Assembly: GCA_902472305.1 (NCBI GenBank)
Contig: CABRNK010000011.1
Span: 1 to 64,000, forward strand
Direction of reading: 5' to 3'
DNA: 64,000 nt
Source: Hominenteromicrobium sp900549945
GTDB lineage: Bacteria; Bacillota; Clostridia; Oscillospirales; Acutalibacteraceae
Both the position numbers and the translations under genes were made by a program. This document shows positions 21,312 to 29,066 of this stretch, one piece after another (position 1 is the stretch's first letter; every line of letters starts with the position of its first letter). Below the pieces are notes generated by a model, which was given only the letters and a program-made list of their open reading frames with translations, did no database searches and was not told the DNA's origin.

Positions 21312-22235
21312 TTACCCCTTGATCGAACCGATCATGACGCCCTTCACAAAAAACCGCTGCAAAAACGGGTACACGAGGATGATCGGCAGCGTCGATACGA
21401 TCATGACGGAATACTTGATCACGCCGGCAAGCTGCTGCATCTGCGCCTGCGTCTGCGCTTCCATATTCGTGACGGTGCCGCTGCTCGTCATCTGCGTGAT
21501 GATAATGATCTCGCGCAGGATCACCTGCAGGGGAAATTTGCTTCGCGTGCTCAGGAAAATCATCTCGTTGAAATAGCTGTTCCAGTGCCCCACGCCGTAG
21601 AACAGCGCCATCACCGCGATGATCGGGCTGGAAAGCGGGAGAATGATGCGGAAAAACGTCCTGAACGGGTCGCATCCGTCGATCTCCGCGGCCTCCTCCA
21701 GCCCCTCCGGAATCGTCGTCTCCATAAAGGTGCGGGCGATGATGATGTTATAGGCCGAGGCCGCCGTGGGCAGCACCACCGCCCACACGGTATCCAAAAG
21801 CTGCATGCCGTTGACGAGCATATACAGCGGGATCAGGCCGCCGCTGAAAAACATCGTAAACAAAATGATGAAGTTGATGAGCTTTTTCAGCGGGAGCCGC
21901 TTTTTAGCGAGCGCGTAGGCGCAGGGCAGCGTCAGCGCCAGATTGATGAGCGTGCCGAACACCGTGTAATAGATCGTGTTGCGGTAGCCGCTCCAAATGT
22001 CCGGGTTGCTGAACACCTTCCGGTAGCCCAGAAACGTAACGTCCACCGGCCACAGCCACATCGCGCCGGAATTCACCTTATTTGGGTCGCTGATCGAGGC
22101 GCTGAGCACATAGAGCAGCGGGTAAAGCGTGACGAGCACGGACAGCGCGATGAAAACCGTGTTGACGGCGCCGAACACGGCGTCGCCGCGCGTGCGCCGC
22201 AGCCTTTTCGAAGGATGGACCGCAATGCCTGTCAT
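21312..22235 (-). CDS. Carbohydrate ABC transporter permease (YtcP/LplC-like)
   Basis: A 307-residue inner-membrane permease with about six transmembrane helices. The cytoplasmic EAA loop is visible as EAAEIDGCDPFRTFFRIILPLS near residue 200 and contacts the ATPase. The C-terminal end KRFFVKGVMIGSIKG-like sequence is typical of the YtcP group. It pairs with the permease encoded just upstream. No ATPase gene is present, so a shared MsmX-type ATPase elsewhere is expected. Confidence 0.92.
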   Translation of the reverse strand: MTGIAVHPSKRLRRTRGDAVFGAVNTVFIALSVLVTLYPLLYVLSASISDPNKVNSGAMWLWPVDVTFLGYRKVFSNPDIWSGYRNTIYYTVFGTLINLALTLPCAYALAKKRLPLKKLINFIILFTMFFSGGLIPLYMLVNGMQLLDTVWAVVLPTAASAYNIIIARTFMETTIPEGLEEAAEIDGCDPFRTFFRIILPLSSPIIAVMALFYGVGHWNSYFNEMIFLSTRSKFPLQVILREIIIITQMTSSGTVTNMEAQTQAQMQQLAGVIKYSVMIVSTLPIILVYPFLQRFFVKGVMIGSIKG

Positions 22236-22265
22236 TTCACATACCTTCCTTTCCGCCCGAAAGCC

Positions 22266-23219
22266 TTACCAGAGCGAGTTCTCGCCGATCCTGCGGGACA
22301 CGGCGTTTACGGTGACGAGCAAAATCAAGTTCACAACGGAATTAAAGAGGCCGATGGCCGTGGAAAAACTGTACTGCGCGCTGACCAGCCCCGTCTTATA
22401 CACATAGGTGGAGATGACCTCCGAGGTCTCGAGGTTCAGGGCGTTCTGCAGCAAAAAGGCCTTTTCGTAGCCGACGGAAAGCAGGCTGCCGCAGTTCATG
22501 ATCAGCATGATGACAATGGTCGGCATCAGAGCCGGCAGGTTGACGTACCAGATCTTCTGCCAGCGGGTAGCGCCGTCTAGCGTGGCCGCTTCCAAAAGCT
22601 GCGGGTCCACGCCCGAAAGCGCCGCAAAATAGATGACGCTGCCCCAGCCCGTTCCCTGCCACACGCCGCTCCACACGTAGATGGAAGGGAACAGCGCGGC
22701 CTCGCTGAGAAACGGGACCGGCTCGCCGCCGAGCGCCGCAATCAGCTTGTTAATGATGCCGGTATTCGGGTTCAAAAACGCGATGAGCATGCCGCACATG
22801 ACGACCGTCGAGATAAAATAGGGCGCATAGGTGACGGTCTGCGCCAGCTTTTTCACCTTCGTTCCCTTCAGCTCGTTCAGGGAAAGCGCCAGAAGAATCG
22901 GAAGCGGAAAGCCCGCGAGCAGCCCGTAAATGCTGATCACAAAGGTGTTGCGCAGCAGGCTGCCGAAATACGGCGAGCGAAAAAACCGCTCGAAGTGGGC
23001 GAATCCCACCCAAGCGCTGCCGGTGATACCGTCCCGCGCGTTGAAATTCCGAAAGGCGATCTGCGCCCCGTACATCGGCCCGTAGCAGAAGATCAGAAAA
23101 TAGGCCAGCGCCGGGAGCAGCAGGATGTAATACTGCCAATACTTCCTCAGATTTTTGAGAAAGCGCCCCACAAGGGGCCGCCGGGGTAGAACGGCCGCTG
23201 TGGCTTTGTTGCTCGTCAT
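22266..23219 (-). CDS. Sugar ABC transporter permease (LplB-like)
   Basis: A 317-residue MalF-type permease with six predicted membrane helices, beginning with WQYYILLLPALAYFLIFCYGP. The EAA motif appears as EAATLDGATRWQKIWYVNLPAL. GGGAGGAA stands before the ATG. It is the first gene of the importer-GH92 operon. No convincing -10/-35 pair was found upstream, but an AT-rich palindrome lies there (23246-23258). Confidence 0.92.
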   Translation of the reverse strand: MTSNKATAAVLPRRPLVGRFLKNLRKYWQYYILLLPALAYFLIFCYGPMYGAQIAFRNFNARDGITGSAWVGFAHFERFFRSPYFGSLLRNTFVISIYGLLAGFPLPILLALSLNELKGTKVKKLAQTVTYAPYFISTVVMCGMLIAFLNPNTGIINKLIAALGGEPVPFLSEAALFPSIYVWSGVWQGTGWGSVIYFAALSGVDPQLLEAATLDGATRWQKIWYVNLPALMPTIVIMLIMNCGSLLSVGYEKAFLLQNALNLETSEVISTYVYKTGLVSAQYSFSTAIGLFNSVVNLILLVTVNAVSRRIGENSLW

Positions 23220-23377
23220 CGTGCATTCCTCCCTGTAAAATCTATAAATATTTATTGGAAAAGCGCGCGTATTATGCGGCAGAATTCACACATCCCGCAT
23301 TTCGCCGAAAAAAGCGCGCCGCTCTCTCCTGCGGCATTGCCGCCGTGCCGCCCACGGCCCCCCTCTGCTCTGTGCCG
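23220..23377. other. Upstream region of the importer operon
   Basis: About 160 bases between the importer operon and the upstream terminator. A short palindrome around TAAATATTTA (about 23246-23256), 30 bases before the permease start, is a possible operator. No clear promoter match or cre box was found. Confidence 0.3.
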
Positions 23378-23418
23378 CAAAAAAAGCCGCGGCAGATGTG
23401 CTTGACACCTGCTGCGGC
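23378..23418 (-). terminator. Rho-independent terminator of the radical-SAM pair
   Basis: GCCGCAGCAGGT and ATCTGCCGCGGC-type arms followed by TTTTTTT on the minus strand, immediately after the TIGR03936-type gene. Confidence 0.85.
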
Positions 23419-23446
23419 TTCTTTCGTCTGCTATTTATTTTGCCGT

Positions 23447-24100
23447 TTATTGGAATTCCCGGAAACTGCCGTCGAACAGCCCCGTCCGCTCGACGCGCGT
23501 CGGAATGGCGCGGCCGAGCAGCTTTTCCGCCGCATCGATGAACAGCGTCGGATTGATGCCGCCCTGATTGCCCGCAGGCAGCCGGACCGTCATCGCGAGA
23601 CAGCCGTCCTCCGGCTCAAAGCGCATGTCCGCAAAATACGGGCGGATATCCACAGTCCGCTCGCCCTTCTTCGTGTGCTTCTGCACGAGCAGTTCCGGCT
23701 GCGCGAGCACGCCCTCGAGCGCCGCCTGCAAGGCCGCCGGGTCGCCCGTCTCGGCACGCAGCACATATTCGGCGTTCGCGATGTCGTTCCCCTTCATCTT
23801 CGGCTCCGTGACCGCGTAGACGCGGATATCACGCGGCAGGCCGGCGTTCAGCTTTTCGATCAGCTCCGCATACGGCATCTCCTCGATCAGGCGGATGTCC
23901 ATCGACTCGCGCCGCCCCTCAAAGCCGAGCGAGAGCGGCGCCGCAAAGGTCAGGAACACGTGGGGATTAAAGCCCTCCGTGTACCACAGCGGCAGCTTCG
24001 CCTTGTGAAACGCGCGGGACATGCAGCGGTTCAAATCGAGATGTGAAATGTACCGCGCCGTGCCGGTCTTGGAAAACCAGACCCTAACATCTTTTCTCAA
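23447..24100 (-). CDS. TIGR03936 / DUF2344 family radical-SAM-associated protein
   Basis: A 217-residue protein of the DUF2344 family, found fused to or beside a B12-binding radical-SAM protein. The diagnostic start RVWFSKTGTARYISHLDLNR is intact, with GFNPHVFLTFAAPLSLG later. Its role is not established. I chose a TTG start at 24100, where AAGGGAGG lies 8 bases upstream; no ATG is suitably placed. It overlaps the upstream radical-SAM gene by 17 bases, so the two are translationally coupled. Confidence 0.88.
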   Translation of the reverse strand: MRKDVRVWFSKTGTARYISHLDLNRCMSRAFHKAKLPLWYTEGFNPHVFLTFAAPLSLGFEGRRESMDIRLIEEMPYAELIEKLNAGLPRDIRVYAVTEPKMKGNDIANAEYVLRAETGDPAALQAALEGVLAQPELLVQKHTKKGERTVDIRPYFADMRFEPEDGCLAMTVRLPAGNQGGINPTLFIDAAEKLLGRAIPTRVERTGLFDGSFREFQ

Positions 24101-25934
24101 CGCACAGCCCTCCCTTAAAGCACGCCGCGCCGCAGTTCGAGCATTTTTCGCGGCAGTTCGGCGTCGTCTGCGCCGCGTAGGCGCGCTTGCATTCCTCGAT
24201 GAGGAACGACTTCTTGATTCCGTAGTCGAGGTGGTCCCACGGCAGCACCTCGTCGAAGCTACGCTGCCGGTTTGCGTAGAACGCGGGGTCGATTTCGAGG
24301 TCGGCGAAGATCTGCATCCACGCGTCGAAGTCAAAGCAGTCCGCCCAGCCGTCGAAGCGCAGGCCGCGGCGGTGCGCCTCGAGCAGGACCGCGTTGAGCT
24401 TCCGGTCGCCGCGCGCAAACACGGCCTCGAGGAAGCTCGTCTCCGCGCCGTGGTAGTTGACGGTCAGCTTGCGCGAGGTCACAGAGGATTTCAGCAGCTT
24501 CTGCTTTCTCTCGAGCGTCTCGATCGTATCCTGGCCGAACCACTGGAACGGCGTGAAGGGCTTCGGCACAAACGCCGCCGCGCTGACCGTGACGGCCGGG
24601 CGCTTGCCCTTCTCGCGGTTTTCGGCCTCATAATACCAATCGACCACCTGCTGGCCGAGCTGCGTGATGCCGGCGACGTCCTCGTCGGTCTCGGTCGGCA
24701 GGCCGATCATGAAATACAGCTTCACCTTGGTCCAGCCGTTGTTGAAGGCGATCGAAACGGTCCGCTTGAGCTCGTCCTCCAGCACGTTCTTGTTGATGAC
24801 ATCGCGCAGGCGCTGCGTGCCGGCTTCCGGCGCAAAGGTGAGGCCGCTCTTTCGCACCGAGGCGATCTTGTCGGTCAGCTCAGTTGAGAAATTATCGACG
24901 CGCAGGGACGGAAGCGAAACGCTGACGCGGTCGTCTTCACTCCATGTGTGCAGCGTGTCCAAGAGTTCAAAGAGACAGCCGTAGTCGCTCGTGCTGAGCG
25001 AGGAGAGCGAGATCTCGTCGTAACCGGTCGTCTCGCACAGGCTTTTCGCCTGCCGGTTGATCGTCTCCACGCTCTTTTCACGGAACGGGCGGTACAGAAA
25101 GCCCGCCTGACAGAAGCGGCAGCCGCGGATGCAGCCGCGCAGCACCTCCACGACCGCGCGGTCGTGGACGATGTCGAGGAACGGCACGACGAAGGTTTCG
25201 GGGAAATACATGTTGTCCACGTCGTTCACAACGCGCTTCTTCACCGCTGCGGGCGCGCCGTCCTTCGGGATATAGCGCTTCACGGTGCCGTCGTCATTGT
25301 ACTCGACGTCGTAGAGCGCCGGCACGTAGACGCCTTCGATCTGCGCGGCCTCTTTCAAAAATTCGTATTTCGTCTTGTTTTCGGCGCGGCAGCGGCGGAA
25401 CAGCTCGATTACCTCGAGGTCCATCTCCTCGCCGTCGCCGAGGAAAAAGATGTCGATAAAGTCGGTCAGCGGCTCCGGGTTGCACGCGCACGGCCCGCCC
25501 GCGACGACGATATTTTTCAGCGCCGTGCGGTCGCGGCACAGAAGCGGCACGCCCGAGAGCTTCAGCATGTTCAGAATATTCGTGTAGCTCAGCTCGTACT
25601 GCAGCGTGAAGCCGATGAAGTCGAACTCGCTCACCGGGTCGCCGCTTTCGAGGCCGTAGAGCGGGATGCCGTTTTCCAGCATAGCCTGCTCCATGTCGAT
25701 CCACGGCGCAAAGACGCGCTCGCACCAGATGTAATCGACGCGGTTCATCAGCGAATAAAGGATCTTGATACCGAGGTGCGACATGCCGATCTCGTACGTA
25801 TCCGGAAAGCAGAACGCAAAGCGCACGTCCACCTCCTCTTTATTTTTCACGACCGAATTGAGCTCGCCGCCGACGTAGCGCCCCGGCTTCTGCACCTTCG
25901 GCAGGATCCTGTCCAATTTCGGGCTCAGTTCCAT
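24084..25934 (-). CDS. B12-binding domain radical-SAM protein (TIGR03960-like)
   Basis: A 616-residue protein with an N-terminal cobalamin-binding-like domain (DTYEIGMSHLGIKILYSL near residue 50). A radical-SAM TIM barrel follows, with the [4Fe-4S] motif CIRGCRFC near 265. The C-terminus has an additional Cys-rich cluster (NCREKCSNCG and further Cys). The substrate is unknown. The start is ATG 25934 with GGGGGAG upstream. It is co-transcribed with the DUF2344 gene. The rng-rplU-rpmA genes that often follow in Clostridia are absent here. Confidence 0.9.
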   Translation of the reverse strand: MELSPKLDRILPKVQKPGRYVGGELNSVVKNKEEVDVRFAFCFPDTYEIGMSHLGIKILYSLMNRVDYIWCERVFAPWIDMEQAMLENGIPLYGLESGDPVSEFDFIGFTLQYELSYTNILNMLKLSGVPLLCRDRTALKNIVVAGGPCACNPEPLTDFIDIFFLGDGEEMDLEVIELFRRCRAENKTKYEFLKEAAQIEGVYVPALYDVEYNDDGTVKRYIPKDGAPAAVKKRVVNDVDNMYFPETFVVPFLDIVHDRAVVEVLRGCIRGCRFCQAGFLYRPFREKSVETINRQAKSLCETTGYDEISLSSLSTSDYGCLFELLDTLHTWSEDDRVSVSLPSLRVDNFSTELTDKIASVRKSGLTFAPEAGTQRLRDVINKNVLEDELKRTVSIAFNNGWTKVKLYFMIGLPTETDEDVAGITQLGQQVVDWYYEAENREKGKRPAVTVSAAAFVPKPFTPFQWFGQDTIETLERKQKLLKSSVTSRKLTVNYHGAETSFLEAVFARGDRKLNAVLLEAHRRGLRFDGWADCFDFDAWMQIFADLEIDPAFYANRQRSFDEVLPWDHLDYGIKKSFLIEECKRAYAAQTTPNCREKCSNCGAACFKGGLCVEKRC

Positions 25935-26054
25935 AGGATCTCCCCCATTGTATTTCCGTAGTTTTTCAGCTCTGTTTCGCTCCGGCGCGCGGCCCGCACA
26001 GCGAAAACCGTGCGAAAAGCCCCATTTCAGGCCCTTTGCGCACGCCATGGGGCT

Positions 26055-26083
26055 ATTATAGCATATTTCGCCCCGCTCCACAA
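26055..26083 (-). promoter_or_regulatory. Promoter of the radical-SAM pair
   Basis: TTGTGG, 17-base spacer, extended TGC-TATAAT on the minus strand, about 120 bases before the start codon. An 8-bp inverted repeat (ATGGGGCT / AGCCCCAT, 26018-26054) overlaps the start-site region. Confidence 0.7.
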
Positions 26084-26250
26084 CTCGGATTCCGAATGAA
26101 TTTGCGCGGCCCCCACAGCCGGGCGGCTCTTATCCCTTTGGAAGAAGCGATTTTCACGCTCTGCCCGCCTCGAAAAGAGCTGAGTGCTCCGGCCGGTACA
26201 CAGCCGGAAAACACAAGCGCCGCATAAAATTATTCTTTTGGGAGCAGCCT

Positions 26251-26400
26251 TTATACGGCCTGCGGCGTCTCCCCAAATTTCTGCTGAAAGATGCGGTAAA
26301 AAATGGATAGGCTGCGGCAGCCGGATGGTCTCATCTACAATTGCGTATGGCAATCACAGGCGTCGCTCCTGTGCGGATTTGGCACAAGCCTATCTGTTTT
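26251..26400 (-). pseudogene. AraC-family regulator remnant
   Basis: On the minus strand one frame ends GCRSLSIFYRIFQQKFGETP and a TAA at 26251, which matches the second helix-turn-helix of AraC/XylS proteins. Just upstream another frame reads PVIAIRNC, resembling the preceding AraC helix, and a stop codon separates the two. Nothing recognisable of the rest of the gene remains. It is therefore a decayed fragment. Confidence 0.5.
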
Positions 26401-26413
26401 GGCACAATCCTCG

Positions 26414-26429
26414 ATTAGCTCTAACTAAT
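26414..26429. promoter_or_regulatory. Operator-like box TTAG-N6-CTAA, copy 1
   Basis: ATTAGCTCTAACTAAT, a 5-base dyad. It shares TTAGCxCxAACTAA with a second copy 140 bases away. The form recalls DtxR/IdeR-type boxes, and a DtxR-type remnant lies beside it. Confidence 0.4.
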
Positions 26430-26555
26430 GAATATTGGAAATTATACCAGATAAACATTGAAAAAATAAGCCGCGCGGCGCCGCTTTCGTCCTGCCTGAA
26501 ACGTCTTTCAGGTGGTTGACGGCTGCCGGAATATCCTGCATAATAACCGCCGCAG

Positions 26556-26569
26556 TTAGCACAAACTAA
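26556..26569. promoter_or_regulatory. Operator-like box TTAG-N6-CTAA, copy 2
   Basis: TTAGCACAAACTAA, the second copy of the dyad, a few tens of bases before the DtxR-type remnant. Its spacing to the gene would suit autoregulation. Confidence 0.4.
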
Positions 26570-26583
26570 TTCGCAAGATAAAT

Positions 26584-26936
26584 CATGCCCTGCGGATGCG
26601 GATTCTGGACCATATGGGAAAGTGGATGCGGCGGAGCATTTGGGCGTGAAAAATCCCTCCGTCAGCCGGGCCGTCAAGGTGCTGGTCAAACAGAAATACC
26701 CGCTGAAAGCGGCGGACGGCGCGCTCTCCCTCACGGAGCAGGGCCTGCAAACCGCCGCGCAGGTCTACGAAAAGCACCAGTGTTTCACAAGGCAGCTCAT
26801 AGAAGCCGGCCTCCCCTGCGATATTGCGGCGCAGGACGCCTGCAGGCTGGAGCACGTCATCGGCGAGGCGAGCTTTGCGAAATTAAAGGAAGCCGCATGG
26901 CAGATGGCCCGAAAAGCCGCGCCGCCGGACGAATAG
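26584..26936 (+). pseudogene. Truncated DtxR/MntR-family metal-dependent regulator
   Basis: From a GTG at 26622 the frame gives 104 residues. It begins within the DNA-binding wing (VDAAEHLGVKNPSVSRAVK) and continues through the dimer/metal domain (DACRLEHVIGEASF). The first 35-40 residues of the family, with the first helices, are missing. Another frame just upstream reads ILDHMGK, which could be the lost part after a frameshift. It is probably a decayed gene; a short functional product from GTG is less likely because no good ribosome-binding site is seen. Confidence 0.65.
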
Positions 26937-27114
26937 CCGCCGCGGGCGCGAAGCGCGGCAGTAAAGTTTCCTTCGGCGATAATCAAGCGGCTGATTTTTG
27001 TTCCCTGCATTCACCTATTTAGGGTGATTTGTTTTTCTTTTTCAAGAAATCCGGCCGCACATTGGCGAATGCTACGAAATTGGTTTTTCATTAGAAAACC
27101 TTGGACCTTTCCTA
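26937..27114. other. AT-rich gap without a recognisable gene
   Basis: The gap after the DtxR remnant contains no coding signature on either strand. It ends at the promoter of the ABC exporter. Confidence 0.5.
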
Positions 27115-27143
27115 TTGATTTTTAAAAAATTTCGTCGTAAAAT
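27115..27143 (+). promoter_or_regulatory. Sigma-A promoter of the ABC exporter
   Basis: TTGATT, 17-base spacer, TAAAAT on the plus strand, about 190 bases before the first subunit start. Confidence 0.65.
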
Positions 27144-27204
27144 TTACTTTGTCCTCATGCAGAATACAGGGGAGTGCGGCCGGCAGCCCGCCACCTCTCA
27201 GCGC

Positions 27205-27248
27205 AGCCGCTCCCCAAGCCGCAGATCCGCACGGCTTGGGGAGCGGCT
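27205..27248 (+). promoter_or_regulatory. Perfect 17-bp leader hairpin of the ABC exporter
   Basis: AGCCGCTCCCCAAGCCG and its exact complement around a 10-base loop, followed by TTCCGTTTC. It lies between the promoter and the ABC genes and could be an attenuator, though the T-run is interrupted. Confidence 0.55.
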
Positions 27249-27336
27249 TCCGTTTCAGGCTGCGCCCTGTATTTCTGCCGGACCGGCTGCGGGAACGCCC
27301 GGTTCCCGAAATACACTTTGGAAAGGAAAGGTTCTT

Positions 27337-29066
27337 ATGATCAAAACGCTGGCAAAGAGCATACGGGAATACAAAAAGCCCTCCCTGCTCACGCCAATAT
27401 TCGTTTCCGGCGAAGTGATTTTGGAATGTATCATTCCGTTCCTCATCGCCAACCTCGTCAATGAGATCAAGGCCGGATGCTCCATGAACGTGCTGCTCGG
27501 CTACGGCGCCGTGCTGATCGTCATGGCGGCGCTCTCGCAGGCTCGGCCTGCTCCACGGCAAGCTGCGGCTTCGCGCGCAACCTGCGCAAGGATATGTTCT
27601 ACAAAATTCAAGGGTACGCGTTCGAAAATATCGACCGCTTCTCCGTCTCAAGCCTCGTCACACGCCTGACGACCGACATCACCAACGTGCAGATGGCCTA
27701 CATGATGATTATCCGCACGGCGATCCGCTGCCCGCTGATGCTCATTTTCTCCTTCACGATGGGCATCATTATGGGCGGCAAAATGGCGCTGATCTTCCTT
27801 TTAACGATCCCGATCCTCGGCATCGGCCTGTATTTCGTCATCCGCAAGACGATGCCGCTTTTCCGCCGCGTATTCAAGAAGTACGACGCGCTCAACAGCT
27901 CGATTCAGGAGAACATCCGCGGCATGCGCGTCGTCAAATCCTACGTGCGCGAGGACTACGAAAAGAAAAAGTTCGACGCTGCCGCCGAGGACGTCAAGGC
28001 GGATTTCACCAAGGCCGAGCGCATTCTGGCGGTCAACAACCCGCTGATGCAGTTCTGCATCTACGGCGTCATGGTGTTCGTCCTCTCCTACGGCTCCTAC
28101 ACGGTCATCACCTCGCACGGGCTTGACCTCGACGTCGGCCAGATGTCCTCCCTGCTCACCTACAGCTTCCAGATCTTGATGAGCCTGATGATGCTCTCGA
28201 TGGTGTTCGTCATGATCACGATGGCCGCCGAATCGGCGGAGCGCATCGTCGAGGTGCTGAACGAGGAGAGCACGCTCCACAGCCCCGAAAACGCCGTCAC
28301 CGAGGTGCGCGACGGCTCAATCGACTTCGACCACGTCAGCTTCAAGTATTCGAAAGCCGCCTCTAAGATGGCGCTTTCGGACGTCGACCTGCACATCCGC
28401 TCGGGCGAGATCATCGGCGTAATCGGCGGCACGGGCTCCTCCAAATCGAGCCTGATCCAGCTCATCCCCCGCCTGTACGACGCAACGGAGGGCTGTGTCA
28501 AGGTCGGCGGCGTCGATGTGCGCGACTACGACCTCACCGCGCTGCGCAATCAGGTCGCCGTCGTTCTGCAAAAGAACGAGCTGTTTTCCGGCACGATCAA
28601 GGAGAACCTGCGCTGGGGCAATAAGGACGCCACCGACGCGGAGCTCGAGGAAGCCTGCCGCTTGGCGCAGGCGGACGAGTTCATCCAGCAGTTCCCCTAC
28701 GGCTACGACACGCACATCGAGCAGGGCGGCAGCAACGTCTCCGGCGGCCAGAAGCAGCGCCTGTGCATCGCGCGCGCCCTGCTGAAAAAACCGAAGATCC
28801 TGATTCTCGACGACTCGACGAGCGCCGTCGACACGCGCACCGACGCGCTGATCCGTCAGGCGTTCCGCGAATTCATCCCCGAAACGACAAAGATCATCAT
28901 CGCGCAGCGCATCGCCTCCGTGCAGGACGCCGACCGCATCATCGTCATGGACAGCGGCCGGATCCGCGCCGTAGGCTCGCACGACGAGCTCATGCAGTCG
29001 AGCGATATTTACCGCGAGGTCTATACTTCTCAGAATAAGGCAGGTGAAAACAGCGATGAAGAATAA
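27337..29066 (+). pseudogene. ABC exporter subunit 1, frameshifted near its N-terminus
   Basis: This is a type-IV exporter half-transporter (membrane domain plus ATPase). The frame opens with MIKTLAKSIREYKKPS at 27337 behind GGAAAGGAAAGG and reads correctly to MAALSQ at about 27540. Homology then resumes in a different frame at CGFARNLRKDMF (about 27564) and continues to 29066, about 18 residues in a third frame between them. The ATPase has Walker A GGTGSSKSS, signature VSGGQ and Walker B ILILDDSTSAVD with Asp for the catalytic Glu, as in heterodimeric exporters. So the gene is broken unless the assembly is wrong. Confidence 0.8.

Noticed and set aside
26018..26054. 8-bp inverted repeat near the radical-SAM promoter read as an attenuator
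   Set aside because: One arm lies at or before the likely transcription start, so it cannot form in the RNA. It may be an operator, but there is no supporting copy.
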